Assembly (NCBI GenBank): GCA_937874965.1
Contig: CALNCD010000124.1
Location: forward strand, 1 to 12,251
From: an uncultured Erysipelotrichaceae bacterium
Lineage (GTDB): Bacteria > Bacillota_I > Bacilli_A > Erysipelotrichales > Erysipelotrichaceae
Direction of reading: 5' to 3'
DNA: 12,251 nucleotides
Below the pieces are notes generated by a model. That model saw only the letters and a list, made by a program, of their open reading frames with translations, was not told the DNA's origin and searched no databases. Shown in pieces: positions 1 to 7,459 of the stretch. Position numbers and translations under genes: made by a program. Every line of letters begins with the position of its first letter. Position 1 is the stretch's first letter.

Positions 1-64
1 TGTTCTTAATTCATTTAAAACCTTGTTGAGGTAGGGGGTTTAGATTTTTTAGGCAGGCGGTTTA

Positions 65-73
65 TGGTATAAT
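65..73 (+). promoter_or_regulatory. Extended -10 promoter element upstream of glf
   Basis: The sequence TGGTATAAT is a perfect TATAAT hexamer (68-73) with the TG of an extended -10. The -35 position 17 nt upstream (45-50) is only a run of T (TTTTTT), a poor match to TTGACA, so the site would depend on the extended -10. Transcription would start near position 80 and give a short leader of about 25 nt before glf. This is a likely promoter for the first gene block, but the upstream context is cut off by the window edge, so it could be internal to a longer operon. Confidence 0.6.
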
Positions 74-105
74 TTGAGGTGACTGTTGAAAAGTGAGGTT
101 ACAAC

Positions 106-1200
106 ATGTACGATTATTTAATTGTCGGAAGCGGTTTATTCGGAAGTGTCTTTGCGTATGAGGCAACGAAGCGTGGATATAAGGTTCTCGTAGTTGAGAA
201 AGATGGGTTTACAGGGGGGCACATACATACGAAAGAAGTGGAAGGTATTTTGGTGCATGAGTTCGGTGCGCATATTTTTCACACGAGCAATCGGGAGGTC
301 TGGGATTACGTCAACCAGTTCGCTGAATTCAACCGGTATACGAATTCTCCGATTGCAAACTACAAGGGAGAACTGTATAATCTGCCTTTTAATATGAATA
401 CGTTTAACGCGATGTGGGGAACGGTGACGCCGGCAGAAGCAAAGGCGAAAATTGAGGAGCAACGCTCATCCATTCAAGGAATTCCCCAGAATTTGGAAGA
501 ACAGGCGATCAGCCTGGTAGGTCTGGATATCTATGAGAAATTGATCAAAGGCTATACGGAGAAGCAATGGGGGCGTGAGTGCAGAGATCTGCCGGCGTTT
601 ATCATCAAGCGGCTTCCTGTCCGATTCACCTATGATAATAATTATTTCAATGATCGTTATCAAGGGATTCCTATCGGTGGGTATAATGTGATTATCGATG
701 CGTTGCTGAAAGGAATTGAGGTTCGCTTAAATACGGATTATCTTAAGGAAAAGGCATCGTTGGATACCCAGGCGAAGAAAGTGATCTATACGGGAACCAT
801 TGATTCTTATTTCGATTACCGTTTCGGCCGTCTTGAGTATCGCAGTCTTCGTTTTGAACATGAATTGCTCGACATGGAAAATTATCAAGGGGTGGCAGTG
901 ATGAATTATACGGACCGTGAGACGCCGTATACCCGGATTATTGAGCACAAGCATTTTGATTATGGAACTCAGCCGAAAACTGTGATTACCCGTGAGTATT
1001 CCGTGGAGTGGCAGGCTGGAGACGAACCGTACTATCCAGTGAATGATGAAACCAACCAGGCGTTATACCATCGCTATAAGGATCTTGCGGATCAGGAGCA
1101 GTCCGTACTTTTCGGAGGACGGCTTGCGGAATACAAGTACTATGATATGGATAAAGTGATTTATTCAGCATTACAGGCGGTAAAGAAAGAATTCAAATAG
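106..1200 (+). CDS. glf: UDP-galactopyranose mutase
   Basis: This flavoenzyme interconverts UDP-galactopyranose and UDP-galactofuranose in the cytoplasm, supplying the Galf donor. At 364 aa it has the family's normal length and is collinear with the enterobacterial enzyme as I remember it. Visible signatures are the N-terminal FAD-binding GSGLFG (residues 8-13), GAHIFHT (54-60), EEQAISLVGLD, KGYTEKQWGR, the KRLPVRFTYDNNYFNDRYQG block with the substrate-binding arginine region, YDYRFGRLEYRSL, YTRIIEHKHFDY and the C-terminal FGGRLAEYKYYDMD. The start ATG has GAGGT at 95-99, 6 nt upstream. The gene is followed 8 nt later by a glycosyltransferase, so a Galf-containing polymer is likely. One oddity is that the usual GGN after the FAD-binding strand is GGH here (His39). 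Family assignment is essentially certain. Confidence 0.97.
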   Translation: MYDYLIVGSGLFGSVFAYEATKRGYKVLVVEKDGFTGGHIHTKEVEGILVHEFGAHIFHTSNREVWDYVNQFAEFNRYTNSPIANYKGELYNLPFNMNTFNAMWGTVTPAEAKAKIEEQRSSIQGIPQNLEEQAISLVGLDIYEKLIKGYTEKQWGRECRDLPAFIIKRLPVRFTYDNNYFNDRYQGIPIGGYNVIIDALLKGIEVRLNTDYLKEKASLDTQAKKVIYTGTIDSYFDYRFGRLEYRSLRFEHELLDMENYQGVAVMNYTDRETPYTRIIEHKHFDYGTQPKTVITREYSVEWQAGDEPYYPVNDETNQALYHRYKDLADQEQSVLFGGRLAEYKYYDMDKVIYSALQAVKKEFK

Positions 1201-1208
1201 GTGATGTC

Positions 1209-2273
1209 GTGAGTGAAAACAGCTGCAAGGTGAGTATTATCATGCCAGTCTATATGGTCGCAGACTACGTTGGTTCAGCCATCGAGAGTATTCAGAAACA
1301 AACGCTTTCTGACTGGGAACTTTTTGCCGTGGACGATGGCAGCCCTGATCAGAGCGGGGCTATTTGCGATGAATATGCGCGTCATGATGCGCGGATCAAG
1401 GTTTTGCATAAAGTCAACGGGGGAGCTCATACCGCTCGCAATACTGCGATTGATTTAGCGCATGGGGAATACTTGTATTTCATGGATTCGGATGATTGGG
1501 CTGAAGCGAATATGCTGGAAGATATGGTGATGCTGGCTGAACAGCATCAGGCGGAATTGGTGATTGCCGGGTTCTATATCGATACGTATTATACCGATAC
1601 ACAGAAATACACAGAACGAAAGGTCCTGCCCTCGCAGGTCTTCAAGACCCAACAGGAGTTCCGGGAGAATTCCTATCGCCTCTTTGACAACAATCTTTTG
1701 TATACCCCGTGGAATAAACTGTATCGCAGAGATTATATTCTAACAAACCGTCTTTATTTCCCAATTACTTTCTGGGATGACTTTCCTTTTAATCTTGCGA
1801 TTATCAAGCAGGTTTCAAAGGTGGTTCTGACATCGAAGTGCTATTATCATTTCCTGCGTAAACGTTCAGGGTCAGAAACCGCAAAGTATCGCAGTGATAT
1901 GTATGAGAAACGTGAAGAAGAACATCAATGGCTCTTGGATCTGTATGCAGAGTGGCAGGTGAATACGTCTGAAACCGATGAGTTCATTGCCCGTCGCTAT
2001 ATTGAGAGGTTGATTGGCTGTGTCGAGAACCTGACAAATAAAGACTGCCGGCTCTCCAAGAAAGAAGTCAAGCAAGAGATTGATCAGATGATTCACAATG
2101 AACGGGTTTATCATGCGTGTGCCTTAGCCCGTCCGAAGTCCTTGCATTTAAAACTGATGTTTAAACCGATAAAATGGGGCAATGTGGAATTAACTTATCT
2201 GGAAGGCAAATTTATTTCATTGATTAAAAGCAGCAATCTTAAGCAGTTTGCGAAATTGAAAAGCCGCCGATAA
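1209..2273 (+). CDS. GT2 family glycosyltransferase (GTG start)
   Basis: This is a cytoplasmic, probably membrane-associated inverting glycosyltransferase that adds a sugar from a nucleotide-sugar donor to the lipid-linked repeat unit. The GT-A domain occupies about residues 7-110: VSIIMPVY opens the fold, VDDGSPD (41-47) binds the nucleotide, NGGAHTARN (70-78) matches the family's N-G-x-x-x-ARN motif, and FMDSDDW (91-97) carries the metal-binding DxD. WDDFPFN further on fits the catalytic-base region of EpsJ/CpsJ-type enzymes. The C-terminal third is basic. The GTG start at 1209 is chosen because AGGTGAT (1199-1205) lies just upstream; the ATG at 1204 reaches a stop after two codons, and later ATGs cut into the fold. 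Spacing to glf is 8 nt. Its position next to glf makes a galactofuranosyltransferase possible, but donor and acceptor cannot be read from sequence. Confidence 0.93.
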   Translation: MSENSCKVSIIMPVYMVADYVGSAIESIQKQTLSDWELFAVDDGSPDQSGAICDEYARHDARIKVLHKVNGGAHTARNTAIDLAHGEYLYFMDSDDWAEANMLEDMVMLAEQHQAELVIAGFYIDTYYTDTQKYTERKVLPSQVFKTQQEFRENSYRLFDNNLLYTPWNKLYRRDYILTNRLYFPITFWDDFPFNLAIIKQVSKVVLTSKCYYHFLRKRSGSETAKYRSDMYEKREEEHQWLLDLYAEWQVNTSETDEFIARRYIERLIGCVENLTNKDCRLSKKEVKQEIDQMIHNERVYHACALARPKSLHLKLMFKPIKWGNVELTYLEGKFISLIKSSNLKQFAKLKSRR

Positions 2274-2302
2274 TCGGCCGAAAGAAGATGGAGGTCACGT
2301 GC

Positions 2303-2338
2303 ATGGCAGACCAAATCAGGGTCGGGGTCTCTCAATGA
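2303..2338 (+). CDS. Possible 11-codon minicistron coupled to the cytidylyltransferase
   Basis: An ATG at 2303 sits 7 nt after a strong GGAGGT (2290-2295), the best-placed ribosome site in this gap. It opens an 11-codon frame (MADQIRVGVSQ) whose TGA (2336-2338) overlaps the next gene's ATG (2335-2337) as AATGA. The cytidylyltransferase itself has only a weak site (GGGTCGGGG) before its ATG, so translation may depend on re-initiation after this short frame. The peptide resembles nothing I recognise. It could equally be a chance frame, or the GGAGGT could serve a GTG at 2299 that is in frame with the downstream gene. Confidence 0.35.
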   Translation: MADQIRVGVSQ

Positions 2339-3054
2339 AGAATATCGCAGTGATTTTTGCTGGCGGAGCGGGATCCAGGATGAAATCCAAGGATACACCA
2401 AAACAATTTCTCAAGGTAAATGATAAGGAAATTATCATCTATACCCTTGAGCATTTTCAGGTTCATCCTGGTATTGATGGGATCGTTGTCGTCTGTATCG
2501 CTGCTTGGATTGACTATCTCAATGGCTTGATTGAGCGCTATCAGCTTTCAAAAGTCAGTGCAGTTGTTCCAGGAGGTGCAAGCGGCCAGTTGTCAATCTA
2601 TGCTGGGTTGGAGTCTGCTTTATCATTGTATGGGGATCAATGCATAGTCCTTGTCCATGACGGAGTCCGTCCCTTGATCAATCAAGCCTTGATCAGTGCG
2701 AATATCACAGCAGTGAAGGCCTTTGGTTCGTCCATTACGACCTCACCTGCCATCGAAACGGTTATCCGGACAAAGGCCGATCAGATCGAAGAGGTTATTG
2801 ACCGGAGTCAATGTGTTCTTGCGAAAGCACCGCAATCCTTCTATCTGGCGGATTTACACCATACCCATCAGCAGGCTTTGAAAGATGGAATCACCAATGA
2901 GATTGACAGTGCCACCTTGATGAGCCGTTATGGTTTCAAACTTCATACGATTGTTGGACCAAGTGAGAATATCAAAATAACGACGCCGAATGATTTCTAT
3001 ATGTTTGAGTCATTGGTGAACTCGTTAGTCTTGGAAGGAGATGAGACGGAATGA
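2335..3054 (+). CDS. IspD/TarI-family cytidylyltransferase
   Basis: A CTP-dependent nucleotidyltransferase predicted to activate a phosphorylated polyol or sugar as its CDP derivative. With a start at 2335 the protein is 239 aa, the usual family size. IspD-family motifs appear in order: the glycine-rich CTP loop FAGGAGSRM (Arg15), PKQF (Lys23), VHDGVRP (Asp109, Arg112), ETVIR (Thr142), IDRSQ (Arg157), PQSFY and ENIKITTPNDF (Lys214). These correspond to the CTP- and substrate-binding residues of E. coli IspD. In place of the family's GGxxRxxS segment it reads GGASGQLS, so the arginine is absent. The GTG at 2299 would add 12 poorly conserved residues before the fold, so I prefer 2335. Its polysaccharide context, coupled to an SDR and near a LicD gene, argues for a TarI-like CDP-polyol or CDP-sugar role rather than the isoprenoid pathway. 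The exact substrate is unknown. Confidence 0.88.
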   Translation: MKNIAVIFAGGAGSRMKSKDTPKQFLKVNDKEIIIYTLEHFQVHPGIDGIVVVCIAAWIDYLNGLIERYQLSKVSAVVPGGASGQLSIYAGLESALSLYGDQCIVLVHDGVRPLINQALISANITAVKAFGSSITTSPAIETVIRTKADQIEEVIDRSQCVLAKAPQSFYLADLHHTHQQALKDGITNEIDSATLMSRYGFKLHTIVGPSENIKITTPNDFYMFESLVNSLVLEGDETE

Positions 3055-4109
3055 GAACCGTGCTTGACCAGAACCTGGATGCTTTAATGGATGAACCGGC
3101 GATTTCCTGGGAAAAATTCAAAGGACAGACGGTGTTTGTAACCGGGGCAACCGGCCTTATCGGGCAATTGCTGCTGAAAGCCTTCGTCAAGGCAAACCAG
3201 CGATTCGGGTTGCAGATGACTCTTCTGGGCGGTGCCCGGGATTTTCGTAAACTGCAAACCCTGATGGGCGAACACTTCTCCGAAATCGTGTATGTCCACT
3301 ATGAAATGAGTTCGCCTATTGAACTACGGCCTGCTGTCGATTATATTTTTCACTGTGCCGCCCCAACTTCTTCAGCTTACTTTGTTTCACATCCTTCAGA
3401 AACGGCCCAGGCGATTGTCAATAGTACACAGCATATGGCTGAATTCACGAAAAGGACACGTCCGAAAGCGCTGATTTTTTTGTCTTCATTGGAAGTCTAT
3501 GGTTATTTTGACGGCGGCTTGAAATGGGTGAGCGAAACAGATTTCGGCAGCCTTGATCCTGCCTTGGTCCGCAGCAGCTATTCTGAGGCGAAGCGGTTCA
3601 GTGAGACTTTGCTGACTGCTTATCGGGTGCAGTATCATTTGCCGATCACGATTGCTCGATTGACTCAATTGGTCGGTCCTGGTCTGAATCGTTTGGATAA
3701 GCGGGTTATTGTTGAGTTTGCAAACGCAATTATTGATCATCGTGATATTACCTTGGTTACATCAGGCGAAACAGTCCGTACGTATTGCGATACCATGGAT
3801 TGCTTGAGTGCGTTGATGATCATAGCGTTATCGAAGGGTGACTATGCTGTTTACAATGTTGCGAATGAATCGACGCTGATTTCGATTAGAGCCATGGCGG
3901 AACAGCTGATTCAGGCTTATCCGGATTCCGGAACACATCTTTTGATTGAGCCTGCTGAAAATCCTCAGGCTTTGGGGTACAACCATGAGGTTAAAGTCGG
4001 CCTGAAAGCCGAGCGTCTGGAAAGTCTGGGATGGCAAGCACGTTACTCGCTTCCTGCATCTTTTCAGAGGATGATTGCCTGCATGCAGGAAGAAACGGGT
4101 GGACGATGA
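3051..4109 (+). CDS. Extended SDR, NAD-dependent sugar dehydratase/decarboxylase/epimerase family
   Basis: A cytoplasmic nucleotide-sugar-modifying enzyme of the extended short-chain dehydrogenase family, 352 aa. Residues 1-25 form an N-terminal extension ahead of the Rossmann fold. TGATGLIG (31-38) binds NAD(P). HCAAPTSS (101-108) follows beta-4. FLSSLEVYG (143-151) carries the catalytic serine region, and YSEAK (177-181) supplies the Tyr-x3-Lys pair. VGPG (208-211) and the C-terminal LGW fit substrate-binding regions of this superfamily. A Glu at position 148 within SSLEVYG is more typical of 4,6-dehydratases and UDP-glucuronate decarboxylases than of GalE-type epimerases. The start overlaps the preceding stop as ATGA, with AAGGAG at 3035-3040, so it is translationally coupled to the cytidylyltransferase. 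This suggests the two act in one pathway, perhaps on a CDP-linked compound. The substrate is not determinable here. Confidence 0.88.
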   Translation: MRTVLDQNLDALMDEPAISWEKFKGQTVFVTGATGLIGQLLLKAFVKANQRFGLQMTLLGGARDFRKLQTLMGEHFSEIVYVHYEMSSPIELRPAVDYIFHCAAPTSSAYFVSHPSETAQAIVNSTQHMAEFTKRTRPKALIFLSSLEVYGYFDGGLKWVSETDFGSLDPALVRSSYSEAKRFSETLLTAYRVQYHLPITIARLTQLVGPGLNRLDKRVIVEFANAIIDHRDITLVTSGETVRTYCDTMDCLSALMIIALSKGDYAVYNVANESTLISIRAMAEQLIQAYPDSGTHLLIEPAENPQALGYNHEVKVGLKAERLESLGWQARYSLPASFQRMIACMQEETGGR

Positions 4110-5008
4110 TGGATGTGCTGGTTCTTATGAGCTGTTTTAACGGTGAGGCTTACCTGGTAGAACAGATCGAAAGTATCTTAGCCCAGCAGGGGGTGAGTGT
4201 CCGGTTGCTGGTTCGTGATGATGGCTCAACGGATGCAACTGCTGAAATTCTACAGGACTACCAGGACAAGGGTTTTCTGGAATGGTATCAGGGGGATAAT
4301 CTTAAGAGTGCGCAGAGTTTCATGGATCTTCTGCAAACTGCTTCCGGTGCGCATTATTATGCTTTTGCTGATCAAGACGATGTTTGGTATCCCCATAAAC
4401 TGCAGGCTGCTGTAACATGCCTGAGCGGGTGCAACGATCAGCCGACCTTGTATTTTTCCCACAAGCGGGTCGTGGATCGCGAATTGAAGCCGCTGGGGAT
4501 CGAGGATGAAGCGGTCAACGGATTAGAACTTGGCACCTCGCTTCTAAAGTGCCGGGTTTCCGGATGCACCATGGTTTTCAATGATGCGTTATTAAGGCAA
4601 TTGCAGACCTACCGTCCCTATCGGATCAGCATGCATGATTCCTGGGTGCTCAAAGTTGCAAGTGCAATTGGCACAGTGGTTGAAGATAAGGGTCTGTTCA
4701 TGGATTATCGTCAGCATGAGCGTAATGTTGTCGGATCCAGGAAGAGTGCATTTGATGTATTCAAGATACGTGTCAGAAGTTTGTTTTCACGTTCTAAGGA
4801 TTCAATTCGGACCAGCATGGCCCAGCAGCTGATGGAAGGCTATGGTTCTAAGATGTCTGCGTATGATCAGCAGTACTGTCAGGCATTTGCTGAGATTCGT
4901 TCTTCATTCAAAGCACGGCTCAGGCTTGTTTTTTCATCATATCTCAAGCCGCATAACCGGAAAGAAACGCTGGCGATCAAAGTGCTGGTTTTATTGGGGT
5001 GGATGTAA
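4106..5008 (+). CDS. GT2 family glycosyltransferase, rhamnosyltransferase-like
   Basis: An inverting GT-A glycosyltransferase of about 300 aa. It opens directly with the first strand (VLVLMSCFNGEAYL, residues 4-17), then VRDDGSTD (36-43) for nucleotide binding and FADQDDVW (87-94) carrying the metal-binding acidic cluster. SMHDSWVLK downstream fits the HDxW-type catalytic segment seen in capsular and O-antigen rhamnosyltransferases. A longer in-frame extension back to 4031 would overlap the SDR gene by 79 nt and adds nothing conserved. The ATG at 4106 overlaps the previous stop as ATGA, and a second ATG follows at 4109. GGGTGG (4097-4102) lies just upstream and is better spaced for 4109. Its sequence style resembles the glycosyltransferase at 10493. 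Rhamnose as donor sugar is plausible given rfbA at the window's end, but is inferred. Confidence 0.92.
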   Translation: MMDVLVLMSCFNGEAYLVEQIESILAQQGVSVRLLVRDDGSTDATAEILQDYQDKGFLEWYQGDNLKSAQSFMDLLQTASGAHYYAFADQDDVWYPHKLQAAVTCLSGCNDQPTLYFSHKRVVDRELKPLGIEDEAVNGLELGTSLLKCRVSGCTMVFNDALLRQLQTYRPYRISMHDSWVLKVASAIGTVVEDKGLFMDYRQHERNVVGSRKSAFDVFKIRVRSLFSRSKDSIRTSMAQQLMEGYGSKMSAYDQQYCQAFAEIRSSFKARLRLVFSSYLKPHNRKETLAIKVLVLLGWM

Positions 5009-5910
5009 TGGCAGAAAAGAATATCAAGTCTCTGGAAGGAGAAATCCTTCAGCAACTGCAGGAAACATTGTATGCGATGTACACCGACATATCCCGGGCA
5101 TGTGAAGCGCATGGTATTCATGTGATGCTTGGGGGAGGAACGTTATTAGGTGCCGTACGGTACCAGGACATGATTCCCTGGGATGATGATCTCGATCTGA
5201 TGATCATGCGGGATGACTATGATGAATTCCTGTTGGCAATGGATGACCTCGCTGAGGATTACAGTATTCAGAAGCCAGAGCATCAACAGGCGGTTTTCCC
5301 GTTTCTTAAAGTCCGTAAGCGTAATACCTGCTACATTGAAATGGTGTCCAGGAACTTTCCTCAAGACCAGGGGATCTTCATTGATGTGTTCGTTGTTGAA
5401 AAGTGTCCGAATAATCCTTTAATCCGAAGGCTGCATGGGCTGCGATGCAATCTGTCGTATGCGATTTCTGCCTCCGCAATCAAGCGGGAGTATGTCAATC
5501 CGGATTATGTGAAGATGATTAAGAAGGACTGGAAGAAATATTGCCTCTACCGTTTACGCAATGGTCTGAGCTATCTTTTCGCTTATCGAAGTGCTTTGAA
5601 ATGGCAGTATAGAACCTATGCGCTGAGTTCAAAGTATGCTTATTTGAAAAACAATCACTATGTGAGTATTCCATCCGGCCGACGGAAATACTTCGGAGAA
5701 CTTGAACCTCGGGAGGTATTTGACGGGGTCTCCGAGTTGAAATTCAGGGATTGGTATGCCTATGGGCCAAAACAAGTCGAAACCTATCTTATTAATAATT
5801 ACGGAAGCGATTACCTTGTACCTCCTCCGATTTCTGAGCGGGAGAGTCATGGAATCGATTATTTATCGTTTGATGTTCTAGCGGATGAGGGAGGAAGCGG
5901 ACATGAATAA
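5008..5910 (+). CDS. LicD-family phosphotransferase
   Basis: LicD proteins transfer phosphocholine, and relatives such as fukutin/FKRP transfer ribitol phosphate, from a CDP donor to a glycan. This one is 300 aa. The nucleotidyltransferase-fold core is clear: GGGTLLGAVRYQDMIPWDDD (residues 42-61) followed by LDL, with catalytic aspartates within 59-63, and QGIFIDVF (121-128) contributing a further Asp126. SGRRKYFG and PPPISERESHG near the C-terminus fit the family. I chose the ATG at 5008 because it overlaps the preceding stop as TAATG and GGGGTGG (4996-5002) sits 5 nt upstream. The in-frame GTG at 4999 would lie inside that site. No choline kinase or choline-phosphate cytidylyltransferase is in view, but an IspD-like cytidylyltransferase lies two genes upstream, making CDP-polyol a reasonable donor. 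The transferred group remains an inference. Confidence 0.93.
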   Translation: MAEKNIKSLEGEILQQLQETLYAMYTDISRACEAHGIHVMLGGGTLLGAVRYQDMIPWDDDLDLMIMRDDYDEFLLAMDDLAEDYSIQKPEHQQAVFPFLKVRKRNTCYIEMVSRNFPQDQGIFIDVFVVEKCPNNPLIRRLHGLRCNLSYAISASAIKREYVNPDYVKMIKKDWKKYCLYRLRNGLSYLFAYRSALKWQYRTYALSSKYAYLKNNHYVSIPSGRRKYFGELEPREVFDGVSELKFRDWYAYGPKQVETYLINNYGSDYLVPPPISERESHGIDYLSFDVLADEGGSGHE

Positions 5911-7258
5911 TCTATGGATTGCGTTTGCGGTATCGTTGGTGGTTTTAGTTGGGTCCTTTGTGCTTTTTGAAAAGGATATCATGGCTCCTTCTGTGGTATT
6001 CTCTGCAGTTTTCTCTATCTCAATTGCAGCTGCTTTGTATAACTATGACGTCTGGAATGTTTCTTATGAATGGAATTCGCTGAGCTTGATTCTGTTGGCG
6101 ATCGTCCAGTTTGCACTGGTGAATTATGTGGTGTATCAATTCTTTAAGCGACGGTCTGTTCGATATTCGAAGGAGTCTGTATCAATTCAGTTCACGTTGG
6201 CTCCGGTGGTGAGTACCCTGTTTGCATTGGGTGCAATCATCGGTATTGTGCTGTATGTCAAGAACGTGCTTGCGATTGCTGGGAATGGTGCTGAGTCTAC
6301 TCAAATCGGCTATCTTATCAATCGTTATCATCAGATTGTGCTGGGTGAAGTCAAGGTTTCGCAATCGATGCCGTTCTTGGTTAATCAGCTGGTTAAATTG
6401 ATTCAGGCGTGTGCCTATGTCGCTTCATTCTCGATTGTTGTCCGTTTTGTAACATCGCAACGACGGTGGTGGGCATTGATGGATGTGGTTACGGTTCTTT
6501 GTTTCGTGGTGTTTGCGCTATTCTCATCCAGCCGGATGCTGCTCATGGAACTTCTAGCGGCCAGTGTGACGTATGCCTACCTAATTTATCAGCACAATTC
6601 AAAATGGCAAATCAAGGCAACCTGGCGGATTATCGTCGGAATTCTCGGCGTCTTTGTTCTCTTTCTCGTGGCGTTTTACTATGCTACCTTTGCCATCGGG
6701 AGAAATACAGGAAATACGATGCTCTACTATATCGCCTATTATGCAGGGGGATCAATCCCGCTATTTCAATTGTTTGTGACGACTCCATTGACACATCCGG
6801 GTGTATTCGGGTACGAGACTTTCTTTAATCTGAATCAGTTTCTGGTGAAGATGAAAGTGCTGTCCATTGAAAATTATAGTCGTCATCTTGAATTCAGAGG
6901 ACTTGAGCCTGGGGTCTACTTCGGTAATGTCTATACAGGATTACGGCGTTATCTCTCTGATTTCGGAATGATCGGGATGATGATCCTGGAACTTATATTC
7001 AGTTTGTTTTTCACAGTCTTTTACTATTCCATTCGCTATGATCATTCAAAGCGGTTCAGCGCACTGAAGATTCTGCTTTATGGGTACTGTGTTTCCGCAT
7101 TATTTCTGCATTCTGTGGATGATACCTTGTTTTCCTCAATTTTATCTGTCAATGGATTATCCAAGCTCTTTTTGATTGCTGTGGTCTATGGCCTGTTTTC
7201 TTCTGAATGGCTGAAAACCAAGATGCATAAGATGAGGATGATTCTGTTAAAACGATAA
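5903..7258 (+). CDS. Oligosaccharide repeat-unit polymerase (Wzy-like membrane protein)
   Basis: A polytopic membrane protein of 451 aa with roughly ten or more hydrophobic helices, starting at residues 4-22 and repeating across the length. The long loop at residues 120-160 and the short motifs SSSRMLLMEL (208-217), YYAGGSIPLFQLF (279-291) and VFGYETF (301-307) look like the oligosaccharide-repeat-unit polymerase family, which joins lipid-linked repeat units on the outer face of the membrane. Conservation in this class is low, so the call rests on topology, these motifs and the locus. GGGAGGA (5889-5895) is 7 nt before the ATG at 5903. An ATG at 5885 in frame precedes that site and is less likely. 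It overlaps the LicD gene by 8 nt, so it is probably coupled. It is the last gene of the first block. Confidence 0.85.
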   Translation: MNNLWIAFAVSLVVLVGSFVLFEKDIMAPSVVFSAVFSISIAAALYNYDVWNVSYEWNSLSLILLAIVQFALVNYVVYQFFKRRSVRYSKESVSIQFTLAPVVSTLFALGAIIGIVLYVKNVLAIAGNGAESTQIGYLINRYHQIVLGEVKVSQSMPFLVNQLVKLIQACAYVASFSIVVRFVTSQRRWWALMDVVTVLCFVVFALFSSSRMLLMELLAASVTYAYLIYQHNSKWQIKATWRIIVGILGVFVLFLVAFYYATFAIGRNTGNTMLYYIAYYAGGSIPLFQLFVTTPLTHPGVFGYETFFNLNQFLVKMKVLSIENYSRHLEFRGLEPGVYFGNVYTGLRRYLSDFGMIGMMILELIFSLFFTVFYYSIRYDHSKRFSALKILLYGYCVSALFLHSVDDTLFSSILSVNGLSKLFLIAVVYGLFSSEWLKTKMHKMRMILLKR

Positions 7259-7281
7259 AAATCCTGAGGTGAGAGCTTAAA

Positions 7282-7362
7282 GTGAGACGAGTCCTAAGGA
7301 AGGATTCACTCAATGATCAGCAGGTAGGGGATATCGTTAATCAAAGTCCATTTGCTTGTTGA
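7282..7362 (+). CDS. Doubtful 26-codon open frame with upstream Shine-Dalgarno
   Basis: A GTG at 7282 follows GAGGTGAGAG (7266-7275) and opens a 26-codon frame ending at TGA 7360-7362. The product would begin VRRVLRKDSLNDQQ and contains no motif or membrane segment that I recognise. It could be a small peptide, the remnant of a lost gene between the two blocks, or chance. The only support is the ribosome-site spacing. Confidence 0.12.
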   Translation: MRRVLRKDSLNDQQVGDIVNQSPFAC

Positions 7363-7400
7363 AAAAAGATGGAGAAATCCATGTATTTACTTGTTGAAAA
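7351..7400 (+). repeat. Direct repeat pair TTTrCTTGTTGAAAA
   Basis: TTTGCTTGTTGAAAA (7351-7365) and TTTACTTGTTGAAAA (7386-7400) differ at one position, with start points 35 nt apart. Related words occur in the glf upstream region: CTTGTTGA at 22-29 and TGTTGAAAAG at 84-93. They may be binding sites for a locus regulator or decayed duplicated leader sequence; they may also be chance in AT-rich DNA. Confidence 0.4.
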
Positions 7401-7459
7401 GAGCAAAAGCAGAAGGTTGAAGGATACTGGAAGGTGTTCTAAGTGGAGGGGCTTGGTTC

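Noticed and set aside
49..67. AGGCAGGCGGTTTATGG considered as an ops/JUMPstart-type element near the locus start
   Set aside because: It does not match GGCGGTAG beyond the first six bases and lacks the rest of a JUMPstart sequence.
136..462. 108-codon minus-strand frame opposite glf
   Set aside because: glf is unambiguous over this stretch, and the antisense product shows no family motif; it is a shadow of the coding strand. The other minus-strand frames were rejected for the same reason.
2299..2334. GTG start giving 12 extra residues on the cytidylyltransferase
   Set aside because: The residues (MHGRPNQGRGLS) precede a fold that normally begins within a few residues of the start, and GGAGGT is only 3 nt away. 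Kept as an alternative but not preferred.
4031..4105. N-terminal extension of the second glycosyltransferase starting at ATG 4031
   Set aside because: It would overlap the SDR gene by 79 nt, has no conserved content ahead of the GT-A fold, and the coupled ATGs at 4106/4109 are the usual type of start in this locus.
6409..6828. 139-codon plus-strand frame inside the polymerase gene
   Set aside because: It lies wholly within a strongly membrane-protein-like reading frame, has no ribosome site and shows no recognisable motif; it is a shadow frame.
7281..7311. Imperfect hairpin AGTGA...TCACT just after the first polymerase gene, considered as a terminator
   Set aside because: The stem is broken by internal mismatches and is followed by CAATGATCAG, not a T-run, so it does not meet the pattern of a rho-independent terminator.
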